Part shown: positions 45,634 through 54,588 of the stretch, one piece after another | Position numbering within the stretch: position 1 is the first letter of the stretch | Layout of the letters: the number at the start of each line of letters is the position of its first letter | DNA from: Bacillus vallismortis | GTDB lineage: Bacteria > Bacillota > Bacilli > Bacillales > Bacillaceae | Direction: 5' to 3' | DNA length: 64,000 bases | Assembly (NCBI RefSeq): GCF_004116955.1 | Contig: NZ_CP026362.1 | Coordinates: 1,280,501 to 1,344,500 of the forward strand | The notes under the pieces: model-generated | What the model saw: only the letters and a program-made list of their open reading frames with translations | Database searches by the model: none | Told to the model about the DNA's origin: nothing | Position numbers and translations under genes: made by a program

Positions 45634-46455
45634 ATGAAAAAGACCGGTAAGTGGTTCTCGCTGGCAGCCGCTCTGAGTGTGACGGCATTAGTCGGAGCCG
45701 GCTGCAGCATGTCAAACGGAGATGCTCAAAAGGATACGAAAACCACAGCAGAAACGAAGCAAACAGAACAAAAAACAGCTGACAGCAAAAAAGAAAACAA
45801 GCAGGACAGTGAGTTTTCATTGGAAAGCAAATATTTCAATGATACTAAACAAGTAGATGGTCTGGAAACTATTCAAAATCCAGAAAATATACTCGCTTTG
45901 GTCAATAAAGAATACGCTTTGCCTGAAAACTATGAACCTAGTGATCTTGTTATACCTGATGTTGAGTTTTCTTTTGAAGAAAAGATTCAAAAACGTTACA
46001 TCAGGAAGGAAGCGGCCGGCGCATTAAAGACGATGTTCGATGCTGCGAAAAAGGAAGGCTATGAACTGGCAGCTGTCTCGGGATACCGCGCGTATGACAG
46101 ACAGAAAGTCATTTTTAACAATGAAGTAAACTTAAAAGGGGAAAAGAAGGCAAGGGAAGCGGTTGCTTACCCGGGCGAAAGCGAGCACCAAACAGGCTTA
46201 GCGATGGACATCTCAAGCCGGAGCAATGGCTTTCAGATTAATGAAGCGTTTGGAAGCACGGCAGACGGAAAATGGGTGCAAGACAATGCTTATAAATATG
46301 GTTTTATCATTCGCTATCCGAAAAATAAAGAAGATATTACGAAATACAAATATGAGCCATGGCACCTGCGCTATGTAGGCAAAAAGGCCGCAAAAGTCAT
46401 CCACGACAATGATTTAACGCTGGAAGAGTATTTTGAAAAAGTGAAGAAAATCTAA
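45634..46455 (+). CDS. yodJ: YodJ, VanY-type D,D-carboxypeptidase lipoprotein
   Basis: 273 residues with lipobox (GAGCS), an acidic Lys/Gln linker (~25-75) and a C-terminal VanY/DacB peptidase M15 domain: AVSGYRAYDRQ, the zinc motif SEHQTGLAMDISS (HxxxxxxD) and the second histidine in EPWHLRYVG. Trims D-Ala from peptidoglycan stem peptides outside the membrane. ATG at 45634 after AAGGAAATGGAG. Confidence 0.93.
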   Translation: MKKTGKWFSLAAALSVTALVGAGCSMSNGDAQKDTKTTAETKQTEQKTADSKKENKQDSEFSLESKYFNDTKQVDGLETIQNPENILALVNKEYALPENYEPSDLVIPDVEFSFEEKIQKRYIRKEAAGALKTMFDAAKKEGYELAAVSGYRAYDRQKVIFNNEVNLKGEKKAREAVAYPGESEHQTGLAMDISSRSNGFQINEAFGSTADGKWVQDNAYKYGFIIRYPKNKEDITKYKYEPWHLRYVGKKAAKVIHDNDLTLEEYFEKVKKI

Positions 46456-46458
46456 ATA

Positions 46459-46497
46459 GAAAGCCCGCTTACAATTTGATAAGCGGGCTTCATTGTG
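46459..46497. terminator. Bidirectional terminator between yodJ and yodI
   Basis: AAGCCCGCTTA / TAAGCGGGCTT stem with an 8-nt loop. Confidence 0.88.
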
Positions 46498-46537
46498 TTT
46501 GATGAATCAGGCGCTTGCACAGACAATAAGTCTATGT

Positions 46538-46789
46538 TTACCAGAAGAATAAACCAGCCAGAGCCACTCCTGTAATTAAACCGAGGGAAATACCGTAAGC
46601 TGCTCCGTATCCCCAATAGCCGCCCCAATATCCGTAACCGAAACCTCTAGGACCCGCGCCGGTAGGAGTTATATAAACCCTGTCTCTTGTGACACGGGTA
46701 ATTCTGCCGACGTGCACTCTTCCGCCTCTTTCAGTAATTCTGACGACTTTACCTTGGTGGTTCCTGCAAAGATGGTAATATCTCTCCAA
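46538..46789 (-). CDS. yodI: YodI, small Gly/Tyr-rich protein
   Basis: 83 residues: an N-terminal small beta-barrel-like segment (HQGKVVRITERGGRVHVGRI) and a GFGYGYWGGYWGYGAAYG stretch, ending in a hydrophobic tail. This composition is common among spore coat and crust proteins. I start at the TTG at 46789 after AGGAGGG, giving the 83-residue form known in 168 by memory. Confidence 0.82.
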   Translation of the reverse strand: MERYYHLCRNHQGKVVRITERGGRVHVGRITRVTRDRVYITPTGAGPRGFGYGYWGGYWGYGAAYGISLGLITGVALAGLFFW

Positions 46790-46876
46790 TCTTGTTTCCC
46801 TCCTATACTGACTTTCTATCAGCATATGATAGACAGGATAAAAAGGTTGGACGAAAACAGGGGGTGATACGCCGTT

Positions 46877-47578
46877 TTACTTATATGCAATAAAGATACA
46901 ATGTCCCATGTACTCACTATAGATCTGCATGAGTTCATAATGTGTTTGAAGTGTATCGTAATAGATAGGGGCAATCGTTTGCGATAAATCCATTTCTGTG
47001 GTTGGCTCAAATTCCATGTCGTCCGGAAGAAGTGATATCGCTTCCGTTTTTTGAAAGCCATAGGTTCTCAGGAGTTTATGCCACTCGAGTTCTTCATGTA
47101 AGCAAGTAAAACCGTAGAAATCCATCATTTGCTTTTTTTCTGCGGGCGGCATCGGTTTTTTTAAAGCTGCTTCAATACCAATCAGCATCCCGCCGGGCTT
47201 CAATACTCTTGACATTTCCTGAAGAGAGGATGACAGATGGGAAAAACTGAGGACTGACTCGGACAATACGCATGAAAAGGACTCGGAAGAAAACGGGAGG
47301 CGTTCCAGTTCAGCTTGATATGATGGAATGGCGAGACCTTCATTTGCAAATCTTTTTTTCGCTTTCTCAAGCATGATAGGGTCTTTATCAACAACTGTTA
47401 CAGGATAAAGCAAATGGCCTAAATAAGCCGCTGTTTGTCCTGTTCCGCATCCGGCATCAAGAATCGGCTGATCCGGGGAGGGCGCGGCTTTTTGCAAGAC
47501 CGCTTTTGAAAAAGCCAGTCCGCCCGGATGCGCTCCTGCGACACCGAATAAGGACAGCATTTCTAAATATCGGCTCAA
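46877..47578 (-). CDS. yodH: YodH, SAM-dependent methyltransferase
   Basis: 233 residues of the class I methyltransferase fold: motif I ILDAGCGTGQTAAYLG, motif II VVDKDPIMLEKA, and the later VLSESVLSFSHL plus MSRVLKPGGMLIGIE resembling UbiE/small-molecule enzymes. Start TTG at 47578 after AAAAAGGAGG. Substrate unknown. Confidence 0.88.
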   Translation of the reverse strand: MSRYLEMLSLFGVAGAHPGGLAFSKAVLQKAAPSPDQPILDAGCGTGQTAAYLGHLLYPVTVVDKDPIMLEKAKKRFANEGLAIPSYQAELERLPFSSESFSCVLSESVLSFSHLSSSLQEMSRVLKPGGMLIGIEAALKKPMPPAEKKQMMDFYGFTCLHEELEWHKLLRTYGFQKTEAISLLPDDMEFEPTTEMDLSQTIAPIYYDTLQTHYELMQIYSEYMGHCIFIAYK

Positions 47579-47674
47579 TATCGAATCCTCCTTTTTTTTT
47601 ATCATATGTCATATAAAGACATAGGGTTTATGAAAAGCGAAAGAAGGGCGTTTCTCATTCTTTTTTGCTCCGAG

Positions 47675-47703
47675 TTGACGAATAAGAATTCGTCCATGAT
47701 AAT
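47675..47703 (+). promoter_or_regulatory. ctpA promoter
   Basis: TTGACG, 17-nt spacer, GATAAT, 29 nt before the ctpA TTG. Confidence 0.65.
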
Positions 47704-47731
47704 ATTGTAAGAAGAAAAAGGTGGTGTTTAA

Positions 47732-49132
47732 TTGAAACGGCAATTTAAACTGTTTTTTATAGTGCTGATCACTGCGGTTGTCGCTTCGGCGCTTACTTTA
47801 TTTATTACGGGCAATTCCAGTATCCTGGGCCAAAAATCAATTCGTGCGGGAGACAGTCAGTTCGACAAGTTAAATAAAGCGTATGAGCAAATCAAAGGTG
47901 ATTACTACCAAAAGACAGACGATGACAAATTAGTAGACGGAGCAATTAAAGGAATGATTGAATCTCTGGATGATCCGTATTCGACATATATGGATCAAGA
48001 GGAAGCAAAATCATTCGACGAGACCATTTCTGCATCCTTTGAAGGGATCGGAGCGCAAGTAGAGGAAAAAGACGGTGAAATCCTTATTGTGTCGCCAATT
48101 AAAGGTTCACCTGCTGAAAAAGCGGGGATCAAGCCGAAGGACCAGATCCTTAAGGTGAACGGAAAAAGCGTCAAAGGCATGAATGTAAATGAAGCCGTCG
48201 CTTTAATCCGCGGAAAAAAGGGCACAAAAGTGAAGCTTGAGCTCAACAGAGCGGGTGTCGGACATATCGATCTCTCCATTAAGCGCGATACCATTCCTGT
48301 AGAGACCGTCTATTCCGAGATGAAAGACAACAATATCGGCGAAATCCAAATTACTTCTTTCTCTGAAACAACGGCAAAAGAGCTGAAAAACGCCATTGAC
48401 AGTTTAGAGGAAAAAGGCGCTGAAGGCTATATTTTAGACTTGAGGGGCAACCCGGGCGGTTTAATGGAACAGGCGATTACAATGAGCAACATGTTCATTG
48501 ATAAAGGAAAAAACATCATGCAGGTTCAATACAAAAACGGTTCTAAAGAAGTCATGAAGGCTGACAAAGAACGTACAATAACCAAACCTACCGTCGTTTT
48601 AGTCAATGACGGCACAGCCAGCGCCGCGGAAATTATGGCCGCTGCCCTCCATGAATCGTCAGGCATACCGTTAATCGGGGAAACGACATTTGGAAAAGGC
48701 ACGGTGCAGACTGCAAAAGAATATGATGATGGCTCTACTGTCAAACTGACAGTCGCCAAATGGCTGACGGCTGACGGTGAATGGATTCATAAAAAAGGGG
48801 TCAAGCCCCAAGTGAAAGCAGAGCTGCCTGATTACGCGAAGCTGCCGTTTTTGGACGCGGATAAAACGTATAAATCCGGTGATTCAGGCACAAACGTCAA
48901 AGTCGCTCAGCAAATGTTCAAAGCACTTGGCTACAACGTAAAAGTTAACAGTGCGTATGACCAGGATTTTGTATCTGTCGTCAAACAGTTCCAGAAAAAA
49001 GAGAAGCTGAAAGAAACAGGCGTATTGACTGGCGAGACAACAACGAGATTAATGACAAAACTTCAAAAGAAACTGTCGAATAATGATACGCAAATGGAAA
49101 AAGCAATTGAAACACTGAAAAAAGAAATGTAA
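47732..49132 (+). CDS. ctpA: Carboxy-terminal processing protease CtpA
   Basis: 466-residue S41A protease, membrane anchored by an N-terminal helix (LFFIVLITAVVASALTLFI). A PDZ domain spans ~95-180 (VSPIKGSPAEKAGIKPKDQI). The catalytic Ser is in VNDGTASAAEIMAAAL and the Lys in GETTFGKGTVQTA. A peptidoglycan-binding type 1 domain ends the protein (~385-450). The start is TTG 47732 after AAAAAGGTGG. Strong terminator follows. Confidence 0.95.
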   Translation: MKRQFKLFFIVLITAVVASALTLFITGNSSILGQKSIRAGDSQFDKLNKAYEQIKGDYYQKTDDDKLVDGAIKGMIESLDDPYSTYMDQEEAKSFDETISASFEGIGAQVEEKDGEILIVSPIKGSPAEKAGIKPKDQILKVNGKSVKGMNVNEAVALIRGKKGTKVKLELNRAGVGHIDLSIKRDTIPVETVYSEMKDNNIGEIQITSFSETTAKELKNAIDSLEEKGAEGYILDLRGNPGGLMEQAITMSNMFIDKGKNIMQVQYKNGSKEVMKADKERTITKPTVVLVNDGTASAAEIMAAALHESSGIPLIGETTFGKGTVQTAKEYDDGSTVKLTVAKWLTADGEWIHKKGVKPQVKAELPDYAKLPFLDADKTYKSGDSGTNVKVAQQMFKALGYNVKVNSAYDQDFVSVVKQFQKKEKLKETGVLTGETTTRLMTKLQKKLSNNDTQMEKAIETLKKEM

Positions 49133-49169
49133 AAAACCCCATACGCGCCTGCCGCGTATGGGGTTTTTT
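49131..49169. terminator. Bidirectional terminator between ctpA and yodF
   Basis: AAAAAACCCCATACGCG / CGCGTATGGGGTTTTTT nearly perfect 17-bp stem. Confidence 0.93.
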
Positions 49170-50658
49170 ATGCGCCTCTCTGACTTGGATTGGGCTCTTG
49201 TTTTTTACCAAATAAACCTTCAATGACAGGATTGGACCCTGCTTTTTTGACGAACAGCGGATTCAGAATCACCACAGCGATGATGTTGGCGGCCAAACCC
49301 CAGAACCCTTCATAAATGCCATTTGCGGATTGAGTGGTATACACAATAAATGTTACTGCAAGGCCGACTAATAATCCGATAACTGTCGCTTCTTTCGTTT
49401 GATGTTTCCAGAATAAGCTGACAGCAATCGCCGGGAAGATTTGCACCATGCCTGATACGCCTAATAGCTGAAGTGTCACTAAGGCAGTCGGAAACAGCAT
49501 GCCAAACAGAAGCGCAAGGCCGATAACAACAAACACCATTGAACGTGTGACAAGGGTCAGCTTGCTTTGGGACACATTCGGATGAATCAAATCCCGATAC
49601 AGGTTATTGGCAAATAAATTTGATGCTCCGATGGCCATGATAGAACAAGGGATCAATGAAGCAAGAGCAATTGTGGCATATGCAAAACCTTGCGCCACAC
49701 CGCCGTAAGATGTTTGAATCAAATGCAGCAGCGCCAGTCTTGGATTTGTATCTTCCGGCAGGACAAGAAAGGCGATAAAACCAAGAAAAATGACCAAAAT
49801 TAATACAATATTATAAAGCGGCAAGAACATGCTGTTTTTTCTTACTGCATCAGCGCTTTTCGCTGTGAAAACACCTGTAGCGGCATGTGCCCACATAAAA
49901 AGTGCCAGAGCGGAAACAATAGATGCTGTGATAAACCAAGGGATGCCTTTTGGCCCTTCTGACGGTATCGTCAGCATTTGAGGCGCTTCCTTCACTAACG
50001 TGTCAATCATCGGCGTCCAGCCGTTAAAATGAATGAGAGGGAGGGACACCACCATAAACAGCATAATGACCCACACTAAAATGTCTTTAATGATGGCTGT
50101 AAATGTAGGCCCTTTAATCCCGCTGAAAAATGTGTAAAGAGCAACAAGAATAAATGAGATGATCACAACGAATTTTACGTTTATATATCCGGTGCCGGCA
50201 ACCTGGAGCGTATCTTGAATGCCGCTCAGCTGAAGACATATGTATGGAATGAGCATGAGCACACCGACAATGGCAACGAGACTTGCTAAAAGCTTGCTGT
50301 CAAACCGTTCCCGGGCGTAATCCGCCAGTGTTGTTAATTTGTGAATTTTTGCAATATTCCAGAGTTTTGGCAGGAAGAAGTAAGCGATAAAGTAGGCCAA
50401 AACAGAATAAGGAATGGCGAAAAATGCAACACTTCCGCCGGTAAAAGCAGTACTGGTCAATCCTAAGAAAGTGTAGGCCGTATAGAGGTCGGCGCCTACT
50501 AAAAACCAGACGAGAAGGCCGCCGAAGCGCCTGCCGCCGACAGACCATTCTTCCACTGAGGCGCGTGAGGATTTGTCTCTTCCAGCGAGAAATCCGATAC
50601 AGACAACGCTTAATACGATAATAGCTGTAATGAGAAGTGCAGTCAGATTCCCTTGCAT
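49168..50658 (-). CDS. yodF: YodF, sodium/solute symporter (SSS family)
   Basis: 496 residues, about 13 transmembrane segments, of the PutP/PanF-like sodium:solute symporter family. Signatures are VEEWSVGGRRFGGLLVWFLVG near the start and AYATIALASLIPCSIMAIGASN in the middle. It begins at the stop of a small membrane protein gene (TAATG overlap), a pairing typical of SSS permeases. Substrate not inferable; from memory, a 168 study linked it to proline or related solutes only weakly. Confidence 0.92.
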   Translation of the reverse strand: MQGNLTALLITAIIVLSVVCIGFLAGRDKSSRASVEEWSVGGRRFGGLLVWFLVGADLYTAYTFLGLTSTAFTGGSVAFFAIPYSVLAYFIAYFFLPKLWNIAKIHKLTTLADYARERFDSKLLASLVAIVGVLMLIPYICLQLSGIQDTLQVAGTGYINVKFVVIISFILVALYTFFSGIKGPTFTAIIKDILVWVIMLFMVVSLPLIHFNGWTPMIDTLVKEAPQMLTIPSEGPKGIPWFITASIVSALALFMWAHAATGVFTAKSADAVRKNSMFLPLYNIVLILVIFLGFIAFLVLPEDTNPRLALLHLIQTSYGGVAQGFAYATIALASLIPCSIMAIGASNLFANNLYRDLIHPNVSQSKLTLVTRSMVFVVIGLALLFGMLFPTALVTLQLLGVSGMVQIFPAIAVSLFWKHQTKEATVIGLLVGLAVTFIVYTTQSANGIYEGFWGLAANIIAVVILNPLFVKKAGSNPVIEGLFGKKQEPNPSQRGA

Positions 50659-50858
50659 TATTCAAGTCCTCCATCTTTTTTTTGCATCTGGTATATGCCA
50701 AACGAGCATAACGGCGTAATAATAATCCACAACAGCAGCCAGAAGTGGAAAAACGGAAGGCCGAACATAATCGGTTCCATTCGATTCACAAGCGGCAATA
50801 AGGCAAGCTGAACGAATGGCAAAAGAATGAGAATAACAATAAGTGCTTTTTTAACCAT
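50658..50858 (-). CDS. Small membrane subunit associated with YodF (DUF3311 type)
   Basis: 66 residues, two transmembrane segments (KALIVILILLPFVQLALLPLV and FFHFWLLLWIIITPLCSFGIY) and a charged C-terminal tail, matching the small partner proteins found in front of SSS symporters. The ATG at 50858 follows CAGGAGGAAA. Its stop overlaps the yodF ATG by one base. Confidence 0.8.
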   Translation of the reverse strand: MVKKALIVILILLPFVQLALLPLVNRMEPIMFGLPFFHFWLLLWIIITPLCSFGIYQMQKKDGGLE

Positions 50859-50974
50859 TTCTTTTCCTCCTGAATCATGATAATGCTCACTATAATAGCA
50901 GTTGTAAGAAAAGATCACAAGATCATTATTAGAAAAAAGTGATTTTTTTAATTATTCAATCAAAAACACATGGT

Positions 50975-51003
50975 TTGCATCCTGCATGATAAAGGTTTAA
51001 AAT
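50975..51003 (+). promoter_or_regulatory. mhqED promoter
   Basis: TTGCAT, 17-nt spacer, TAAAAT, directly upstream of the MhqR-like operator. Confidence 0.65.
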
Positions 51004-51009
51004 AATAAA

Positions 51010-51027
51010 TATCTTGAAGTCGAGATA
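51010..51027. promoter_or_regulatory. MhqR-like operator
   Basis: TATCTTGAAGTCGAGATA is an 18-bp near-palindrome that matches the MhqR binding element as I recall it (tATCTcgaAtTCgAGATa). It lies at the expected start of transcription of mhqED. Confidence 0.75.
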
Positions 51028-51042
51028 AATAGGAGTGGAAAC

Positions 51043-51954
51043 ATGAAAACAGAAGGTTTGCATCACGTCACAGCATTCGCCAAAGATCCGCAAGAAAATT
51101 TGCGGTTTTATACAGAAGTGCTTGGGCTTCGGCTTGTTAAAAAAACAGTCAACTTTGATGATCCCGGAACATATCATTTTTACTTCGGAAATCATAATGG
51201 AGATCCCGGTACCATTATGACCTTTTTTCCGTTCCAGGGAAGCGGACAGGGAACGGTGGGCAAAGGCCAAGCGGGTCGGGTCTACTTTTCAGTTCCTAAA
51301 GGCTCCCTGTCTTTTTGGAGGAAACGCCTTGAGAAAAACGGGCTGAATCCCGAGGAGAAAACGTTATTCGGTGAAATGGGTCTGGTTTTTGGTGATACGG
51401 AAGGCCTTCCGCTAGCGATCATGGAGGATGAACAAAGCGGCAAAAGCGGGTGGGCGCCTGACGGTATTTCAGAACATGAAGCGATCACAGGGATGAAAGG
51501 CGTGCTGCTGTATTCCTATGACCCGCAGGCGACGATTCAATTGTTAACCGAAAGCCTCGGATACACCAAAGCGGCGGTAGAAGACCAGATTGTCAGGCTG
51601 ACATCATCAGCGGCCATCGGGGGCATCATTGACGTACATTTACACCCTGAAAAAAGAGGAGTGGGAGGTTATGGCACGGTGCACCATGTAGCATTTCGGA
51701 CAACGAAAGAGGAACAGGCGAAATGGCTGCCGATTCTTGCCGAAAATCATCTCCCTTCATCAGAAATCCTTGACAGAGAATATTTCACATCCGTTTATTT
51801 CAGGGAGAAAGGCGGTATCTTATTTGAAATCGCCACAGATGAACCGGGCTTTATGACAGATGAAACGTTTGCTGAGCTAGGGACTTCATTAAAACTGCCT
51901 GAATGGCTGGAGAAACATCGAAAACAAATTACAGACGTTTTGCCTGAACTATAA
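51043..51954 (+). CDS. mhqE: MhqE (YodE), ring-cleaving dioxygenase-like VOC protein
   Basis: 303 residues with two vicinal-oxygen-chelate (glyoxalase) domains (1-140 and ~150-300). Candidate metal ligands are GLHHVTAFAKD, the GTVHHVAFRTTKEEQ histidines and the ILFEIATDEPG glutamate. It is induced by methylhydroquinone and catechol through MhqR in 168 and presumably degrades quinone-like electrophiles. AGGAGTGG site. In operon with mhqD. Confidence 0.93.
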   Translation: MKTEGLHHVTAFAKDPQENLRFYTEVLGLRLVKKTVNFDDPGTYHFYFGNHNGDPGTIMTFFPFQGSGQGTVGKGQAGRVYFSVPKGSLSFWRKRLEKNGLNPEEKTLFGEMGLVFGDTEGLPLAIMEDEQSGKSGWAPDGISEHEAITGMKGVLLYSYDPQATIQLLTESLGYTKAAVEDQIVRLTSSAAIGGIIDVHLHPEKRGVGGYGTVHHVAFRTTKEEQAKWLPILAENHLPSSEILDREYFTSVYFREKGGILFEIATDEPGFMTDETFAELGTSLKLPEWLEKHRKQITDVLPEL

Positions 51955-51969
51955 AAGGGGGAATTTACA

Positions 51970-52572
51970 ATGAACCATATTTTTGAAAAAGGGACATCTG
52001 ACAACGTATTGCTGCTGTTACATGGCACTGGCGGAAATGAGCACGATCTGCTTTCGCTAGGACGGTTTATAGACCCTCATGCCCATTTGCTTGGTGTCAG
52101 AGGTTCAGTGCTTGAAAATGGAATGCCGCGCTTTTTTAAACGTCTGAGTGAAGGGGTCTTTGATGAAAAGGATCTCGTGGAGCGGACAAGAGAACTGAAA
52201 GAATTCATCGACGAGGCAGCAGAAACGCATCAATTTGACCGTGGCCGAGTGATTGCGGTCGGTTATTCAAACGGCGCAAATATTGCGGCAAGCCTGCTTT
52301 TTCATTATAAAGATATCTTAAAAGGGGCTATTCTCCATCATCCGATGGTTCCGATACGTGGTATCAAGCTGCCTGACATGACAGGACTTCCTGTTTTTAT
52401 CGGTGCCGGAAAATACGACCCTCTCTGCACGAAGGAAGAATCAGATGAGCTTCATCGCTATTTGCGTGACAGCGGGGCGTCAGCCTCCGTTTTTTGGCAG
52501 GATGGGGGCCATCAGCTGACGCAGCATGAAGCTGAACAGGCTCGCGAATGGTACAAAGATGCGATTGTATAA
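51970..52572 (+). CDS. mhqD: MhqD (YodD), carboxylesterase/phospholipase family hydrolase
   Basis: 200-residue alpha/beta hydrolase: nucleophile elbow GYSNGAN, acid GKYDPLC and catalytic His in GGHQLTQHE. Oxyanion region LLHGTGGNEHDLL. Second gene of the quinone/electrophile operon, 15 nt after mhqE with AAAAGGGGG. Confidence 0.93.
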   Translation: MNHIFEKGTSDNVLLLLHGTGGNEHDLLSLGRFIDPHAHLLGVRGSVLENGMPRFFKRLSEGVFDEKDLVERTRELKEFIDEAAETHQFDRGRVIAVGYSNGANIAASLLFHYKDILKGAILHHPMVPIRGIKLPDMTGLPVFIGAGKYDPLCTKEESDELHRYLRDSGASASVFWQDGGHQLTQHEAEQAREWYKDAIV

Positions 52573-52606
52573 AAAAACCTTAGTCCGAATGCGGACTAAG
52601 GTTTTT
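52571..52606. terminator. Bidirectional terminator between mhqD and yodC
   Basis: AAAAACCTTAGTCCG / CGGACTAAGGTTTTT 14-15 bp perfect stem. Confidence 0.93.
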
Positions 52607-52613
52607 CATATCC

Positions 52614-53222
52614 TTATAGCCAAGTTGAAACGTTTGAAAGCGGCAAGCGGTTGCTTTGATGGGCAGGTTTCACTGCTTTTCCGATTGAAATGAGCATAAC
52701 CGGAACATAGCGCTCACTGATATCAAATTGCTTTTGGAACTGCTCTTTGTTAAATCCTCCGATTGCGCAAGTGTCATAACCTTTTGCTTTTGCGGCAATC
52801 ATAAGCTGCATAGCCGCTAAAGAAGCATTTAAGAAAGCGGAATCACGAGCGAATTGTTCACTTTGATAAGCACCATTAATTTGGCCGAGCAAAGTTTGTT
52901 TGATTTCATCTGTAATATAGCCCTGGTTTACCAATTCAGCATATACGTCTTCGCCGTTTTCATTTGCCTTTAAATCGCCTAAAATAGCAACAACAGCTGA
53001 AGACTCAACGATTTGTTTTTGATTATAGGCTACAGGAAGAAGTTCCGCTTTTGCTTCATCGCTGTGAAATACGGTGAAATGCCAATGCTGAAGGTTCCAA
53101 GCTGAAGGCGCTTTAGTCGCAAGGTCCAATAGCTCAGTCAGCTCCTCCTTAGAGATGGGGGCATTCGTATCATACTCCTTTACAGAAGCACGTGCTTTTA
53201 AAACGTCCAGAGTATTCGTCAT
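52614..53222 (-). CDS. yodC: YodC, nitroreductase family oxidoreductase
   Basis: 202-residue FMN-dependent nitroreductase. RASVKEYDTNAPIS, APSAWNLQHWHF and YDTCAIGGFNKEQF are the flavin-site motifs. Under YodB repression it responds to diamide and quinones and likely reduces them. Divergent from yodB across a short control region. Confidence 0.93.
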   Translation of the reverse strand: MTNTLDVLKARASVKEYDTNAPISKEELTELLDLATKAPSAWNLQHWHFTVFHSDEAKAELLPVAYNQKQIVESSAVVAILGDLKANENGEDVYAELVNQGYITDEIKQTLLGQINGAYQSEQFARDSAFLNASLAAMQLMIAAKAKGYDTCAIGGFNKEQFQKQFDISERYVPVMLISIGKAVKPAHQSNRLPLSNVSTWL

Positions 53223-53265
53223 AGTGTTTCCTCCTTCGGATAAACGTGGTATGATAATAGAAAAG

Positions 53266-53280
53266 TTAGAAGCTTACTAA
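53266..53280. promoter_or_regulatory. YodB-type operator between yodC and yodB
   Basis: TTAGAAGCTTACTAA, an inverted repeat TTAG-N7-CTAA, resembling the YodB box (TTACTA/TAGTAA-type) reported for azoR1 and yodC. Position fits repression of yodC. Confidence 0.55.
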
Positions 53281-53351
53281 ATGTAACTTGAAAGATTATT
53301 GTAATGGATCATGGAAAACATGTCAATCAATAGATGAAGGGATGAGGACTT

Positions 53352-53690
53352 GTGGGAAATACAATGTGCCCTAAAATGGAATCCGCTTTCTCATTGCTGG
53401 GAAAACGATGGAACGGTCTAATCATCCATGTGCTTATGGATGGGCCGAAACGGTTTAAAGAGATTACGGAAACAATTCCGATGATCAGCCAAAAAATGCT
53501 GGCGGAGCGCCTAAAAGAGCTTGAACAAAACGAGATCGTCGAGCGGCAGGTTCTTCCTGAAACGCCAGTCAAAGTTATTTACACGCTGACTGAAAAAGGA
53601 ACGGCGCTTCAAGCTGTATTCCAAGAGATGCAAGCGTGGGCCGACCAATTTTGCGAGCCCGGTGAAACAGTGTGCGAAGAAGAGAAATAA
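53352..53690 (+). CDS. yodB: YodB (CatR), redox-sensing MarR/DUF24 repressor
   Basis: 112-residue HxlR/DUF24 regulator. The conserved redox Cys at position 6 is present (MGNTMCPKME), and further cysteines stand at 101 and 108 near the C-terminus, as in 168, where Cys6 forms intersubunit disulfides upon diamide or quinone stress. The wHTH is in KRFKEITETIPMISQKMLAERLKELE. Start GTG after GATGAGGA. Controls yodC, azoR1 and spx in 168. Confidence 0.95.
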   Translation: MGNTMCPKMESAFSLLGKRWNGLIIHVLMDGPKRFKEITETIPMISQKMLAERLKELEQNEIVERQVLPETPVKVIYTLTEKGTALQAVFQEMQAWADQFCEPGETVCEEEK

Positions 53691-53726
53691 GGAAAGAGGC
53701 GTCCGGGAAAGAGCCTTTGTTTCAAT

Positions 53727-53774
53727 GTAAAGTCATGTGAGGGGTGATTCATGCCGTTTACATGACTTTTTATA
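53727..53774 (+). terminator. yodB terminator
   Basis: GTAAAGTCATGT pairs with ACATGACTTTTTAT across a 21-nt loop. Confidence 0.7.
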
Positions 53775-53857
53775 TTTGTCAGAGTGGCTTTTACTACAGA
53801 TTAGCAAAAGTAATGGTAAGGTGAAGGCGATATACAAATATTGAAAAAAATCGATCC

Positions 53858-54106
53858 GTGAAAAAGTTATTAGCAGCTAACCTATTGTTAATGGATAGAA
53901 TCATTTATTCCGTCATGCACATCACCAAAGCGGGCTCTATCTGTCTGAATTTTATATATACGGTCAAAAGCCAGTTAGCTTTCATTAAAGAGACATTGGC
54001 ATCGAAACTGGATGTAAATAAGGAATTCAGGCTCCATCTGCCACATTTTCATTACTCCTTATCCCCGTCTTGCTGGCTGTTTTCGTTCTGATGATGAAAA
54101 AGAAAT
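53858..54106 (+). pseudogene. Probable decayed membrane-protein remnant
   Basis: A weak frame (MKKLLAANLLLMDRIIY...) lacking a ribosome-binding site. It shifts near 54040, after which another frame continues as ATFSLLLIPVLLAVFVLMMKKK, a typical permease C-terminus, and stops at about 54106 before a strong terminator. This pattern suggests the worn 3' end of a transporter gene. Identity unknown. Confidence 0.25.
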
Positions 54107-54110
54107 GAGC

Positions 54111-54150
54111 GAAAAAAGAGAGAGTATCTGCTGGAACTCTCTCTTTTTTT
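54111..54150. terminator. Terminator upstream of yodA end
   Basis: AAAAGAGAGAGT / ACTCTCTCTTTTTTT stem with a 10-nt loop. It follows the decayed remnant and faces yodA. Confidence 0.85.
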
Positions 54151-54198
54151 GCTATAAAGGAGCCGGTTATGATATGCAAACTTGCCATTTTCATTATC

Positions 54199-54588
54199 TT
54201 ATAGTTTTCCATTCAAAAATTGCGCTTCCCCAAGACCGAAACTCCAGTCTGCGTCACCATTTTCGGTAATGGATACCATTAAATCTTCAGGGGAAATCCC
54301 ACATTCGGCTTGGAGCTTTTCAGCCAGCAGGGCATACAGTTTTTCCTTTTGGCTTTCTGTTCTTGTTTTGCTTGTCATACTGATGATAACCAGATCTTTG
54401 CTTCTTTGAAACCCTAATCCTGTGTCCTGGATCATAAGCTCGTTTTCCGGATGCTGATGGACAATTTGATATCGGTCTCTTTCCGGAACGCCAAACGCTT
54501 CGACCATGGCTTGATGGGCAGTATCTAATAACAATTGCAGTGATTTTTCGTCACGGCCTTCAATTAAATCAAAACGTAATAATGGCAT
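54199..54588 (-). CDS. yodA: YodA, 4-oxalocrotonate-tautomerase-like protein
   Basis: 129 residues of the tautomerase superfamily with N-terminal Pro after Met ([12 protein letters not shown]), the catalytic base position in the family. It has two tautomerase repeats (residues 1-60 and 65-129). Possible role in metabolising aromatic breakdown products, in keeping with neighbouring yodB-mhqED. Substrate unknown. Confidence 0.88.
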   Translation of the reverse strand: MPLLRFDLIEGRDEKSLQLLLDTAHQAMVEAFGVPERDRYQIVHQHPENELMIQDTGLGFQRSKDLVIISMTSKTRTESQKEKLYALLAEKLQAECGISPEDLMVSITENGDADWSFGLGEAQFLNGKL

